Notes: a model not told the origin generated them from the sequence alone. A stretch of 64,000 nucleotides of DNA from Sphingomonas sp. LC-1 (GCF_025371035.1 NZ_JANZXB010000007.1:162227-226226), one strand, 5' to 3'. Positions 25,591 through 34,993 are shown, counted from the stretch's first letter. Numbers and translations: made by a program.

Positions 25591-26323
25591 CCAGCCGGCG
25601 ATAGGCGGCCACCGCGATCAGCGCCTGCGCCAGGCCCGCCGCCATGGCGACCGCCGCCGCCCCCGCCTGAAGCAGCGCGATCGCCACCGGATTGCCCGGA
25701 CCATCGCCCTTGGAAAGATCGATCATCGTCAGAAAGGGCTGTGTCGCGATCATCCCGCCCAGATAGGTGCAGGAGGACAGCGCCGCCATCGGCAGCCCGA
25801 CGCCGCGCGTCAGCTTGATCGAGCGGGCGAGCGCCGCCATCGCCGCCATCCGCCGCTCCGCCAGCAACACCGGCCCGACGAGCAGCAGCCGCCCCGCGAC
25901 ATACAGGCCGGGAAGGATATAGAGCAGCATCCCCGCGCCGACCGGCAGGGCGACCAGGATCATCGCGAGCAGATAGCGCGGCGCGATCGCCACGGCGCCG
26001 CGCAGCGCTTCGCCCACCGTCGCCCGCCCCCCGCTGAGCAACAGGGCCAGCAAGGCGGCCGTCCCGATCAGGCCGACGACATAGCTGGCGAAATACCAGC
26101 CGCCATAATGGCTTGCCCATTGCCCGACCGAGTCGATCCAGACCGAGGCACGCGCCGTCGCTTCGCCCACGCCCTCCTCCGGCAAAGGCGGCGTCGGGAC
26201 CAGCAGCCCCAGCGCAAAGGCGGGCCAGAACAAGAAAGGCCCCGCCAGCCGGAGCAGCAACGAACGATCCCGGCGGAACAGGCCCCAGGCGTCCCGCAGG
26301 GTCGCAACGACATCCAATCCCAT
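25574..26323 (-). CDS. YciC/GDPD-membrane-domain-like integral membrane protein
   Basis: The 249-residue protein has about six hydrophobic segments and the motif RSIKLTRGVGLPM after AERRMAAMAALA. That RS..LTRG pattern is seen in the YciC/UPF0259 and glycerophosphodiesterase membrane-domain groups. Its start overlaps the stop of a gene for a related protein (TGATG), so the pair is translated together. No transported substrate can be named. Confidence 0.72.
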   Translation of the reverse strand: MGLDVVATLRDAWGLFRRDRSLLLRLAGPFLFWPAFALGLLVPTPPLPEEGVGEATARASVWIDSVGQWASHYGGWYFASYVVGLIGTAALLALLLSGGRATVGEALRGAVAIAPRYLLAMILVALPVGAGMLLYILPGLYVAGRLLLVGPVLLAERRMAAMAALARSIKLTRGVGLPMAALSSCTYLGGMIATQPFLTMIDLSKGDGPGNPVAIALLQAGAAAVAMAAGLAQALIAVAAYRRLVNRQL

Positions 26324-27177
26324 CACGATTGCGGCGAACCGTCCTTTCGAAGCGCCTGCTCCCCCGCCGTCGCGACATAGAGACGCGCGACGAAGACATA
26401 GGCCAGCGTCATGAATACCGCGCTCACCACCGAACCCAATAGCGCGGTCAGCGCCCGCGCCAGCCACAGCTTGTCGCCGCCCAGGACCAGACCGAATAGG
26501 GCGCTCGCCACGCCCTGCACCGCCAGGCCCGACACCGACATGACGATCAGGAACAGCAGCGACACGCCGATCAGCCGCCAGGTCATGCCCCGCGTCAGCG
26601 CAATCGAGCGGCGAAACGCGCCCAGACCGACCCGTTCGTTCAGGGCCACCGCATAGGTGAGCATCAGCCGCGCGGCCAGCCAGAGCGCCAGCGGCACGAT
26701 GACGAGGGCATAGACCAGCAGGAAGAGCGCCGCCCCGCCCGGCATCGGCGGCATCCGGGACGGGTCGCCGTTGACCGCCATCATCGCGGTGAAGTCGAAG
26801 CCAAACGCGACGAGCCCCACGATAAGGACCAGCGCCGCCAGCGCCAACACGAACCCGATCGCCAGCGCCAGTCCCAGCACCGGCAGGAAACGCTGAAATC
26901 CGGCGCGCGACGCCTCCGCCGTCGTGGTGGAAGGATGCGTCGCCAGCGCCATGATTCCCAATTGCGCCCATACACCCAGCATCAGCGACACGATGGTCAG
27001 CATCAGCCCCAGGCCGGAGACATTGCCCGCCGGCGAAACGCCGCCGCTCGGCAGGATCAGAATCTGCAATATACCGGGCAACACGAAGCCGATCGCGGCG
27101 AAGGGTATCAACATGCCGGCACGGCCCGCCAATACCTGCTGGGTGCTGTCCCACACCGATCCGATCCTGACGGTCAT
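26323..27177 (-). CDS. YciC/GDPD-membrane-domain-like integral membrane protein, paralogue
   Basis: The 284-residue protein again has multiple membrane helices and FRRSIALTRGMTWRLIGVSLLF, the same RS..LTRG signature as the gene downstream. It seems to be the first partner of a duplicated pair. It starts MTVRIGSVWDSTQQVLAGRAG, a cytoplasmic amphipathic stretch typical of this group. It is divergent from lipB, with 147 bases between starts. Function unknown; perhaps a membrane-remodelling or transport role, by analogy only. Confidence 0.74.
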   Translation of the reverse strand: MTVRIGSVWDSTQQVLAGRAGMLIPFAAIGFVLPGILQILILPSGGVSPAGNVSGLGLMLTIVSLMLGVWAQLGIMALATHPSTTTAEASRAGFQRFLPVLGLALAIGFVLALAALVLIVGLVAFGFDFTAMMAVNGDPSRMPPMPGGAALFLLVYALVIVPLALWLAARLMLTYAVALNERVGLGAFRRSIALTRGMTWRLIGVSLLFLIVMSVSGLAVQGVASALFGLVLGGDKLWLARALTALLGSVVSAVFMTLAYVFVARLYVATAGEQALRKDGSPQS

Positions 27178-27324
27178 CGTTCCTCCCTTGGTCCGGACGC
27201 CTTCGCCCGTCCGGGCGATCGATCGCTGCCTAGCCCATCGAAGGGCGCAACGCCATGGCGACGGCCAACGGCCTGATCGCCCCCGCTTGCATCATGGCGA
27301 TGGCGGGCGCAGATAGCCGCGATC

Positions 27325-28020
27325 GTGACCCAAAGCCCCGCACCCACCCCCGACATCGAATGGCGGATCAGCCCCGGCCTGACGCCCTATGACCAGTCGC
27401 TGGCCGAGATGGAGGCGCGTGCGGCCGCCGTGGCACAGGGGCAGGCGCGCGAACTGGTCTGGCTGCTCGAACATCCCCCGGTCTATACGGCGGGGACCAG
27501 CGCCGATCCGGTCGATCTGGTCGATCCGCGCTTTCCCGTGTTCCAAACCGGGCGCGGCGGCAAATACACCTATCACGGCCCCGGACAGCGCACCGGCTAT
27601 CTGGTGCTGGACCTGAACCGGCGTGGGCGGGACGTGCGGCAATTCGTCCATGGGCTGGAGGACTGGCTGATCGCCGCGCTCGCCCGACTGGGGGTGAATG
27701 CCTTCAGCGTGGACGGACGCGTCGGCATCTGGACACGCGATGGCGGCACGGAGGCGAAGATCGGCGCGATCGGCGTTCGGGTGCGTCGCTGGGTCACGCT
27801 TCACGGCTTCGCGATCAATATCGTACCCGATTTGTCGCATTTCGGCGGAATCGTACCGTGCGGCCTGCCCGAGTTTCCCGTCACCAGTCTTTTTGCGTTA
27901 AACGGCGTCAAGTCGTTGGAAACCTTTGACGAGGCGCTTGCGTTCACCTTTCCGGCGTTCCTCAGGACCCTGGGCGGGTCCGATAAAACGACACTTGAGG
28001 ACCGGGCGGTATCCGATTAA
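27325..28020 (+). CDS. lipB: lipoyl(octanoyl) transferase
   Basis: LipB moves octanoate from acyl carrier protein to the E2 and H proteins before LipA adds sulfur. The 231-residue protein has [16 protein letters not shown], the catalytic Lys in [13 protein letters not shown] and the catalytic Cys in [19 protein letters not shown] start at 27325 is the only suitable one in frame. The gene is followed by a short lipoprotein gene 68 bases on. Confidence 0.96.
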   Translation: MTQSPAPTPDIEWRISPGLTPYDQSLAEMEARAAAVAQGQARELVWLLEHPPVYTAGTSADPVDLVDPRFPVFQTGRGGKYTYHGPGQRTGYLVLDLNRRGRDVRQFVHGLEDWLIAALARLGVNAFSVDGRVGIWTRDGGTEAKIGAIGVRVRRWVTLHGFAINIVPDLSHFGGIVPCGLPEFPVTSLFALNGVKSLETFDEALAFTFPAFLRTLGGSDKTTLEDRAVSD

Positions 28021-28088
28021 TGTCCACCCCGATTTGGGTAATAGGGCCAGCAAGCCGTTCCAAATCCTTAATATCAAGGGAGCTTCCA

Positions 28089-28358
28089 ATGCGTGCAATC
28101 ATCTCCAAGGTCCTGACGGGCTCGATCATCGCCGGCGCGGCGCTCGCGGTTTCGGCTTGCGGCTCGAACACCGAGAACACCACCGACGCCAACATGACCA
28201 CCGAAATGAACGCCTCCGAGGGCATGGACACCGCCACCGACAACATGACCGCCGTCGACGGCGCCATGAACGGCGGCATGATGGCCAATGACACCATGGG
28301 CAACGACATGATGATGGCCAACGACACGATGATGACCAACGCGACCAACGCGATGTAA
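28089..28358 (+). CDS. small methionine/asparagine-rich lipoprotein
   Basis: The 89-residue protein has a lipoprotein signal (LTGSIIAGAALAVSAC, Cys near residue 24). The remaining ~66 residues contain 14 methionines along with many Asn, Asp and Thr and no Lys, Arg or His. The end repeats the pattern NDTMxxND/ANDTMM. The mature domain is therefore acidic, disordered and Met-rich. Met-rich periplasmic segments can bind Cu(I), but no known family is recognised. The ATG at 28089 has AGGGAGC ahead of it. A strong terminator follows, so it may be its own transcript. Confidence 0.78.
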   Translation: MRAIISKVLTGSIIAGAALAVSACGSNTENTTDANMTTEMNASEGMDTATDNMTAVDGAMNGGMMANDTMGNDMMMANDTMMTNATNAM

Positions 28359-28385
28359 TCATCGTCGGGGTCATCCCTGACGTGC

Positions 28386-28419
28386 AAGGGGCCGTCCGGG
28401 CGACCGGGCGGCCCCTTTT
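28386..28419 (+). terminator. Rho-independent terminator after the Met-rich lipoprotein gene
   Basis: AAGGGGCCGTCCG and CGGGCGGCCCC pair around a short loop and run into TTTT. It lies 27 bases after the stop codon. Confidence 0.85.
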
Positions 28420-28606
28420 CGTTGGCGATTCCAACTCCCACCGCCCTTTTTCAGTCCCAGGCTTTCCGCCGTTTTCGCTACCTTTCCGTAACGACACCGC
28501 TCATCGCAACCCTGGCTTGGGCCCTCGATTTCCGTTTGGGAAAAAACCGGTAAAGCGTTATGTTTCGGGACGCTCGAAGGCCCTACGGGGGAAGGATCGG
28601 AACACA

Positions 28607-29314
28607 ATGAAGGTGGTGCGTACCGCGCTGGTTGCCGGCGTGGCGTTTTGGGGGATGGGTGCCGCGGCACCCGCATCGGCGCAATTTTTCCTGCAGTCCT
28701 ATAATTTCGAAGGCAAGCCGGTCCGGGGTGACGAGCCCGGCATCGGGCAGCCGCTTCCGGGCGCGAACCCGGCGGAATTGCGCGCGGGCCTGTTGTGGAA
28801 CATGCGCGCGGCGCTCAACGTCGCGGCGCTGCAATGCCAGTTCGAGCCGATGCTCTCGACCGTCGCCAATTATAACGCGATCCTGAAGGATCACGATGTC
28901 GAGCTGAAGGGCGCGTTCGACACGCTGGGTGCATACTTCAAGCGGACCAGCAAGACCCCGCGCGAAGGGCAGATGGCGCTCGACCAATATGGGACGCGCA
29001 CCTATTCCAGCTTCGCGGCGGTCGCCGCGCAGTTGAACTTCTGCCAGACGGCGGGATCGATCGCGCATGCGGCGGTCTTCACCCCGCGCGGGCATCTGGG
29101 CGAACTGGCGGTCGAGCGGATGCGCGAACTGCGGAACAGCCTGACCCCTTATGGCGAGCAGCGCTTCCCCCGCTATATCGGCCGCGAACATGTCGCCGTG
29201 ACGATGCCGCGCCTCGATGCGCCGTGTTGGAACAAGAAGGCGCAGTGGGTCGCCAAGAAGTGCGGCGCGCAGAACTGGCCCCCCGCCGGCGGCACCAGCC
29301 TGGCCGCACGCTGA
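28607..29314 (+). CDS. exported protein of unknown function
   Basis: The 235-residue protein has a signal peptide (TALVAGVAFWGMGAAAPASA with cleavage before QFFLQSYNF). The mature part has four to five cysteines (LQCQFEP, LNFCQTA, APCWNKK, KKCGAQN) that could form disulfides, and a helical middle. I recognise it only as a conserved-looking sphingomonad type exported protein. The ATG at 28607 follows GGGGGAAGGA at good spacing; the open frame runs further up to 28382 but without protein-like content. The 188-base region between the preceding terminator and this start should contain its promoter. Confidence 0.75.
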   Translation: MKVVRTALVAGVAFWGMGAAAPASAQFFLQSYNFEGKPVRGDEPGIGQPLPGANPAELRAGLLWNMRAALNVAALQCQFEPMLSTVANYNAILKDHDVELKGAFDTLGAYFKRTSKTPREGQMALDQYGTRTYSSFAAVAAQLNFCQTAGSIAHAAVFTPRGHLGELAVERMRELRNSLTPYGEQRFPRYIGREHVAVTMPRLDAPCWNKKAQWVAKKCGAQNWPPAGGTSLAAR

Positions 29315-29492
29315 TCCGGGACCTCCCCGGGCCTGGCCTGGGGAGGAGGAACGGCGGCGCAGGGGCGGTCCCATCGGGTGACGCCCCTTGCGGAGGGTCG
29401 CTGGCGGCGGTCCTGACGACCTGCCGCCGCCTCTTGGCGGACCGGATAAGCGCCCCCTCCCCTTTCGCGTCGGAATTTGCTAGGCGCGGCCC

Positions 29493-31355
29493 ATGCTCAA
29501 TCTGAATGGCATCACCGTGCGCCTGGGCGGCCGCACGATCCTCGACGGCGCATCCGCCGCGCTTCCTCCCGGCAGCCGGGTCGGCCTGATCGGTCGCAAC
29601 GGTGCGGGCAAGTCCACGCTCGTCCGCGTGATCGCGGGCCAGTTGGAGGCCGATGACGGCGCCTGCGAAATGCCCAAGGGCGCCAAGCTCGGCTATATCG
29701 CGCAGGAAGCCCCCGACGGCACCGCCACCCCGTTCGAGACGGTGCTCGCCGCCGATATAGAGCGTGCCGAACTGATGGAGCGCAGCGAAACCGAGAGCGA
29801 TCCGGAAAAGCTGGGCGACATTTACGAGCGGCTGATCGCGATCGACGCCTATACCGCCCCCGCGCGTGCTTCCAGCATCCTCCAGGGTCTGGGCTTCGAC
29901 GAGGCGATGCAGGCGCGGCCTCTGTCCAGCTATTCGGGCGGATGGAAGATGCGCGTGGCGCTCGCCGCTTTGCTGTTCTCGGCCCCCGACGTGTTGCTGC
30001 TCGACGAGCCCTCGAACCACCTCGACCTCGAAGCGGTGATGTGGCTGGAGGATTTCCTCAAATCCTATCGCGCGACGATCCTGCTGGTCAGCCACGAGCG
30101 CGACTTCCTGAACAATGTCGTCGACCACATCCTGCACCTGCAGGGCGGCAAGGTGACGCTCTATCCCGGCGGCTATGACTCGTTCGAGCGCCAGCGTGCC
30201 GAGCGGATGGCGCAGTTGGCCGCCGCCAAGGCGAATCAGGACGCGCAGCGCGCCAAGTTGCAGGACTATATCGCGCGCAACTCGGCCCGCGCCTCGACGG
30301 CCAAACAGGCCCAGAGCCGCGCCAAGATGCTGTCGAAGATGCAGCCGATCGCCGAGATGGCGAACGATCCGTCGCTGTCCTTCGACTTCCCCGATCCCGA
30401 CCAGCTACGTCCGCCGCTGATCACGCTGGACCTGGCGAGCGTGGGCTATGCCGAGACGCCGATCCTGAAGCGGCTGAACCTGCGCATCGACCCGGACGAC
30501 CGGATCGCGCTGCTGGGCCGCAACGGCAACGGCAAGACGACGCTCGCCCGCCTGCTCGCCGCGCAGCTGACGCCGATGGAAGGCGACATGAACTCCTCCG
30601 GCAAGATGCGGGTGGGCTATTTCACCCAGTATCAGGTCGAGGAACTCGACACCGACGACACGCCGCTCGAGCATATGACGCGCATCATGCGCGGCGCGAC
30701 CCCGGCGGCGGTGCGCGCGCAGCTGGGCCGGTTTGGCTTTTCGGGCGACAAGGCGACGACCAAGGTCGGCAAGCTGTCGGGCGGTGAACGCGCACGCCTC
30801 GCGCTGGCGCTCATCACCCGCGACGCGCCGCATATGCTGATCCTCGACGAGCCGACCAACCACTTGGACGTCGACGCGCGCGAGGCGCTGGTCCAGGCGC
30901 TCAACATGTACAAGGGCACGGTCGTGCTGGTCAGCCATGATCGCCACATGCTGGAGATGACCGCCGACCGGTTGGTGCTGGTCGACAACGGCACCGCGAA
31001 GGAATTCGACGGGTCGCTGGACGATTATATCGCCTTCGTCCTGAAGGGCGATGCGGGCCAGGGCGATGCCGCCTCCAAGGCGGATCGTGCGGCGAGCAAG
31101 AAGGCCTCGGCCGAGCAACGCGAGCGCTTCAACGCGATGAAGAAGACGCTGCGTACCATCGAGGACGAGATGGCCAAGCTGACCCGCGAACGCGAGGCGC
31201 TCGACAAGGCGATGAACGACCCGGCGGCGGCCGAACCGCGCCATGCCAGGCTGTCGATGGGCGAACTCAACAAGCGCCGCGCCGAGGTGGTCGACAAGCT
31301 GGCCGATGCGGAAGCGCGCTGGATGGAAGCCGGCGAGGCGATGGAGGCGGCATAA
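29493..31355 (+). CDS. ABC-F family ATPase (Uup/YheS group)
   Basis: ABC-F proteins have two ATPase cassettes without membrane domains and usually act on the ribosome. Both cassettes are complete: GRNGAGKST, SYSGGWKMR and LLLDEPSNHLD in the first; GRNGNGKTT, LSGGERARL and LILDEPTNHLD in the second. The linker between them and a charged C-terminal coiled coil (about residues 515-620) are present. The 620-residue length fits YheS/Uup types; the exact subfamily cannot be fixed by eye. Confidence 0.95.
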   Translation: MLNLNGITVRLGGRTILDGASAALPPGSRVGLIGRNGAGKSTLVRVIAGQLEADDGACEMPKGAKLGYIAQEAPDGTATPFETVLAADIERAELMERSETESDPEKLGDIYERLIAIDAYTAPARASSILQGLGFDEAMQARPLSSYSGGWKMRVALAALLFSAPDVLLLDEPSNHLDLEAVMWLEDFLKSYRATILLVSHERDFLNNVVDHILHLQGGKVTLYPGGYDSFERQRAERMAQLAAAKANQDAQRAKLQDYIARNSARASTAKQAQSRAKMLSKMQPIAEMANDPSLSFDFPDPDQLRPPLITLDLASVGYAETPILKRLNLRIDPDDRIALLGRNGNGKTTLARLLAAQLTPMEGDMNSSGKMRVGYFTQYQVEELDTDDTPLEHMTRIMRGATPAAVRAQLGRFGFSGDKATTKVGKLSGGERARLALALITRDAPHMLILDEPTNHLDVDAREALVQALNMYKGTVVLVSHDRHMLEMTADRLVLVDNGTAKEFDGSLDDYIAFVLKGDAGQGDAASKADRAASKKASAEQRERFNAMKKTLRTIEDEMAKLTREREALDKAMNDPAAAEPRHARLSMGELNKRRAEVVDKLADAEARWMEAGEAMEAA

Positions 31356-31369
31356 GCCGCTCGCCTCCT

Positions 31370-31498
31370 CCGTTCGCACTGAGCCCTTCGGCGGGCTGGC
31401 AAGCCAGCCGCTCAGGATAAACTTCGGCGCGTCGCGCCGAAGTCGAAGTGCGCTAAGGGATCTCCGTGGGCTTCGACTTCGCTCAGCCTGAACGGGGG
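31370..31498. repeat. family B intergenic repeat, long copy
   Basis: The element carries several inverted segments (CTGGCAAGCCAG; CTTCGGCGCGTCGCGCCGAAG) and ends with CTTCGACTTCGCTCAGCCTG, the family B core. Inverted forms of the core lie at the left. It occupies the first half of the 309-base gap after the ABC-F gene; the second half is a family C element. Confidence 0.8.
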
Positions 31499-31532
31499 TT
31501 TGGGGAATGCCCTCCCCAAATTTCCTTCTGTT

Positions 31533-31652
31533 CCCCGGCGAAGGCCGGGGCCCAGTTTCGGGCAAGTCGATGGCGTGCTATCCGGCGAGTGGGAGGCAAC
31601 GACACCCCACCCTCGATAGCGCCCAGCACCTGGACCCCGGCCTTCGCCGGGG
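31533..31652. repeat. family C paired palindrome, copy 1
   Basis: Two 18-base palindromes (CCCCGGCGAAGGCCGGGG at 31533 and its inverse at 31635) enclose about 85 bases, with CAG bordering each arm on the inside. The same arrangement recurs at 42162-42312, with partly similar interior (GTGGGAGGC). Confidence 0.8.
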
Positions 31653-31664
31653 TACGCCCAGTAA

Positions 31665-31946
31665 TTACGCTTCGGTTTCTTCCGAATCCTCGGCGGCGTC
31701 GTCCTGCGCCGGATTTTCGATCCACGCCTCGACCTCACCGGTCAGCTTCAGGGTCAACGGGCGGCCATGGCGGTCGACCTTCTTGCCCAGCGCGACGCGG
31801 ATCCAGCCTTCGGAAATGCAATATTCCTCGACGTCGCGGCGCTCATTGCCCTTGAAGCGGATGCCCACGCCACGCTGGAGCAGGTCCTGGTCGAAATAGG
31901 GGCTGTCCGGGTTGGTGGACAGGCGATCGGGAACGGTATTGGTCAT
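31665..31946 (-). CDS. DUF3297 family protein
   Basis: A 93-residue protein with PDRLSTNPDSPYFD, VGIRFKGNERRDVEEYCISEGW and KKVDRHGRPLTLKL, the pattern of the DUF3297 family found in many proteobacteria. The C-terminal tail is acidic (DDAAEDSEETEA). The open frame starts 24 residues earlier but ATG 31946 gives the conserved start (MTNTVPDRLS). Cytoplasmic, function unknown. Confidence 0.85.
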   Translation of the reverse strand: MTNTVPDRLSTNPDSPYFDQDLLQRGVGIRFKGNERRDVEEYCISEGWIRVALGKKVDRHGRPLTLKLTGEVEAWIENPAQDDAAEDSEETEA

Positions 31947-32023
31947 GCCCGGCGCCTTAACGCCGACTCGGGGGTGCTGCCAAGAAAAAGCGGCGCCGGA
32001 ATGATCCGACGCCGCCACAGGCT

Positions 32024-32410
32024 TTAGTTACAGACCTGAACCGGTACACTGCGGCCCCAATAGGGATCCCAGCGCCAGTCGTTCCAGCAGCGCGGCGCAT
32101 AGCTGCGATACTGGTACGCCACCGGCGGCGGCGGGGGCGGCGGTGCGTAATAGGGATCGTAACCGCGATCATAATAATAGCCGCGATCGACATAGCGCGG
32201 GCGGTTGCTGCTCGCGATCGCCGCGCCCACACCCAGGCCGACGATACCGCCCAGAAGCGCACCCGCCACCGCATCGCCGCCGCGATCGCGGTGATAATAG
32301 CCACCGCCCCAGCCACCGCCCCAGCGCTGCGCCTCGGCCGGCGCCGCAGCGGTCAGCGCGGTCGCGGCCAGCGCGACGCCCATCCCCACCTTCTTCAACA
32401 TTCCGTTCAT
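32024..32410 (-). CDS. exported glycine-zipper-like protein
   Basis: The 128-residue protein has a signal peptide (VALAATALTAAAPAEA), a Gly-rich stretch, then AGALLGGIVGLGVGAAIASS, which looks like a glycine-zipper transmembrane segment, and a Tyr/Pro-rich end (YDPYYAPPPPPPP) with two cysteines (RCWNDW and VQVCN). Proteins of this kind sit in the envelope; their function is not defined. It follows no operon; the DUF3297 gene starts 77 bases downstream. Confidence 0.72.
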   Translation of the reverse strand: MNGMLKKVGMGVALAATALTAAAPAEAQRWGGGWGGGYYHRDRGGDAVAGALLGGIVGLGVGAAIASSNRPRYVDRGYYYDRGYDPYYAPPPPPPPVAYQYRSYAPRCWNDWRWDPYWGRSVPVQVCN

Positions 32411-32551
32411 TTCGAACCTCCGATACTCAAACGCCCGGTCCGCCTGATGGCAAAACGCGCCGCATTGCGTCCGTGTTGCCTTCCCTAATGCGATCGGGCT
32501 GAATGGCTGTGGAATGTGGCGTTTAGTCAGGGTTCAGGAGAAGGCAGCGAC

Positions 32552-32953
32552 ATGGCCCATTGGCTGTTGAAGTCGGAGGCGGAAAGTTACGGTTGGGACG
32601 ATCTTGTCCGCGACGGGACGACCGAATGGGACGGGGTGCGCAACGCCGCCGCCGCCAAGCATCTGCGCGGCATGGCCGTAGGCGACCAAGCGATCTTCTA
32701 CCACAGCGGCAAAGAGAAGGCGGCGGTCGGCATTGCGACGATCACCCGCACGGCCAGGGCCGATGGCGAGGATGGACGCTGGGTCTCGGTGCAGGTCGCA
32801 CCCGACCGCGCGCTTCCCAAAGCCGTCACGCTGGCGGCGATGAAGGCGGAGGCGGGGCTCTCCGATCTGCCGATGCTCCGCCAGTCGCGTCTGTCGGTCT
32901 CACCGGTGGGCGAGGCGGAATGGACGCTTCTGATGGCGATGGCGGGGCTGTAA
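32552..32953 (+). CDS. EVE-domain protein
   Basis: The EVE domain is a PUA-like fold that binds modified nucleobases in DNA or RNA. The protein, about 133 residues, starts AHWLLKSEAESYGWDDL and contains EWDGVRNAAAAKHLRGM and VGDQAIFYHSG, the usual family segments. ATG 32552 follows CAGGAGAAGG; an earlier in-frame start is less likely. It is a stand-alone EVE protein. It converges on the AroE-like gene with 22 bases between stops. Confidence 0.9.
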   Translation: MAHWLLKSEAESYGWDDLVRDGTTEWDGVRNAAAAKHLRGMAVGDQAIFYHSGKEKAAVGIATITRTARADGEDGRWVSVQVAPDRALPKAVTLAAMKAEAGLSDLPMLRQSRLSVSPVGEAEWTLLMAMAGL

Positions 32954-32975
32954 TCCTGCCCCGCGCCGAAGGGGA

Positions 32976-33794
32976 TCACCCCAGGCTGCGGGCGTAGTCG
33001 GCGGCCTCCCGCACCTGCTCCGGCGTCGGTCGGACGCCGGTGTAGAGGATGAATTGCTCCAGCGCCTGGATCGTCGCGACCTCGGTCCCGGTGATGACCC
33101 GCTTGCCCATGGCGCGGGCGGTTTCGAGGAAACGGGTCTCGGGCGGATATTGCACCACGTCGAAGGCAATCTCGGCCTGGCCGATCATCGCCTCGGGGAA
33201 AGCGAGCTGATCCGCATTGCCCCCCGTCATGCCGATCGGGGTGACGTTGATGAGCAACGGCGCGCCCTCGCCCAATTCGGCGGCCCAGCCAAAGCCGTAG
33301 AGCTCGGCCAGCCCCCGCCCCGCCGCTTCGTTGCGCGCGACGATGGTGCCGCGACCGAAGCCCGAATCGCGAAGCGCCGCCGCCACCGCCTTGGCCATGC
33401 CCCCCGATCCGCGCAGCACGAAGGGCGTCGCGCGGTCGATGTCGGCGATCAGTTCGACCACGGCGGCATAATCGGTGTTATACCCGGTCAGCCGCCCATC
33501 ATCGTTGACGATGGTGTTCACGCTGTCGATCGCCGCTGCCGAACCGGCCAGGCCATCCAGCATCGGGATCACCGCCTCCTTGAACGGCATCGAGATCGCG
33601 CAGCCCCGAATGTTCAGCGCCCGAATCCCGCCGACCGCCGCCGCCAGATCGGTGGTGCCGAACGACTTGTAGACATAATCGAGCCCGGTCAGCTCGTAGA
33701 GCCGGTTGTGGAACCGCGAACCGAAATTGCCGGGGCGCGCCGACAGCGACATGCACAGCCGCGTGTCGCGACCGATGGGGGGCTTTGTGGTCAT
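32976..33794 (-). CDS. shikimate dehydrogenase-like protein of the HI0607 (SdhL) type
   Basis: This 272-residue protein is an AroE homologue. It opens with LCMSLSARPGNFGSRFHNRLYELTG and later has RALNIRGCAISMPFKE, SVNTIVNDDGRLTGYNTD and VLRGSGGMAKAVAAAL. These match the HI0607 group from memory, which keeps the fold but is kinetically poor on shikimate. The canonical AroE has a different N-terminal motif (SHSxSP). It may therefore not be the main aromatic-pathway enzyme. A typical aroE was not seen in this window. Its minus-strand neighbour upstream is an EVE gene on the opposite strand. Confidence 0.82.
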   Translation of the reverse strand: MTTKPPIGRDTRLCMSLSARPGNFGSRFHNRLYELTGLDYVYKSFGTTDLAAAVGGIRALNIRGCAISMPFKEAVIPMLDGLAGSAAAIDSVNTIVNDDGRLTGYNTDYAAVVELIADIDRATPFVLRGSGGMAKAVAAALRDSGFGRGTIVARNEAAGRGLAELYGFGWAAELGEGAPLLINVTPIGMTGGNADQLAFPEAMIGQAEIAFDVVQYPPETRFLETARAMGKRVITGTEVATIQALEQFILYTGVRPTPEQVREAADYARSLG

Positions 33795-33945
33795 GAGCAG
33801 GGTCTAGCGGAGGACGGGGGCGGGTGCATCCCCGTTGTTTTCCGGATGGTTTCCCGTGGCTTCCGGCGTCAGGACATTGCGTTGGCGCACCCCGTCATCC
33901 GACGATCCGATATGCAGCGGTCAGCATGGGCCGCGCGGAGAGAGC

Positions 33946-34989
33946 CTATCGCCGCATCTCGCCGGCGATGGCCCGCACCAGATTTCCCGCCGGCATGGCC
34001 CGAGCCAGCGGAGCGCCCTGCCCGGCCCATTGCGCGCCATAGCCATGCTCACCGCGCAGCATGGCGGCGGCGTGGAGCGCCTTTCCGGCGTCATAGGCAA
34101 TGGGATAATCGGGGGGCGTGACGGACACATGCTTGCCCAGTGCGGTGAAGCGATTGGGCAGACAGCGCGCGGGCCGACCGGAGATCGCACGGGTCATGAC
34201 CGTGTGCGCAGCCCCCGGCCCCATCAAGGCCGCGCGATAGGCCGGATTCGCCGCGCTTTCGGGGCAGGCGATGAAAGCCGTCCCCAATTGCGCCGCCACT
34301 GCCCCCAGCGCCAGTGCCGCCGACACCCCCGCACCGTCCATGATCCCGCCCGCCGCGATGACCGGCCGTGCCGTCCGCGCCGCAAGCAAACGGGTCAGCG
34401 CCAATGTCCCCAGCCGATCGTCAGGCGCGTCGGGATCGAAAACCCCGCGATGCCCCCCGGCTTCATAACCCTGGGCGACCAGAGCATCGACCCCGGCACG
34501 TTCGGCGGCTTGCGCCTCGGCCAGCGAGGTGACGCTCGCCAGCAACAGGCATCCGGCGCGCTTCAACGCCGCGATCCGCCCGACATCGGGCAGCCCGAAA
34601 TGAAAGCTGACCACCGGGGCCCGCATCTCTACCAGCATGGCCAGCATCGCGTCGTCCTCGGCAAAGCTGGCATAGATGCTGTGCAGCGCGCCCGGCGGTT
34701 CGGCATCCTGTTCGGCAAAGGCGGGGCGGAGCGCCTCGCACCATGCCGCCTCGCGCGCCGGATCATGGCGGGGCGGGGCATGGACGAAGAGATTGATGTT
34801 GAACGGCCGCTCCGTCCGGGCGCGGGTCTCCGCGATCGTCGCAGCCGCCCGATCCGCGTCGCCCGCGCCCAGCGCGATCGCACCGAGACCGCCGGCTTCG
34901 CTCACCGCCGCCGCCATGGCCGGGGTGGAAACCCCCGCCATCGGCGCTTGCAGAAGGGGCAGGCGCGCGATCAGATCGGCGAAATGCAC
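33946..34989 (-). CDS. nitronate monooxygenase-family flavoprotein
   Basis: The protein has the NMO/2-nitropropane dioxygenase TIM-barrel features: [37 protein letters not shown], the [16 protein letters not shown] motif with the catalytic His, and [19 protein letters not shown] for FMN phosphate binding. These enzymes oxidise nitronates, often for detoxification. The GTG at 34989 is the correct start since the neighbouring cytochrome gene ends only 4 bases before it; the longer open frame runs back through that gene. The close spacing implies co-transcription. Confidence 0.88.
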   Translation of the reverse strand: MHFADLIARLPLLQAPMAGVSTPAMAAAVSEAGGLGAIALGAGDADRAAATIAETRARTERPFNINLFVHAPPRHDPAREAAWCEALRPAFAEQDAEPPGALHSIYASFAEDDAMLAMLVEMRAPVVSFHFGLPDVGRIAALKRAGCLLLASVTSLAEAQAAERAGVDALVAQGYEAGGHRGVFDPDAPDDRLGTLALTRLLAARTARPVIAAGGIMDGAGVSAALALGAVAAQLGTAFIACPESAANPAYRAALMGPGAAHTVMTRAISGRPARCLPNRFTALGKHVSVTPPDYPIAYDAGKALHAAAMLRGEHGYGAQWAGQGAPLARAMPAGNLVRAIAGEMRR

Positions 34990-34993
34990 CGGA

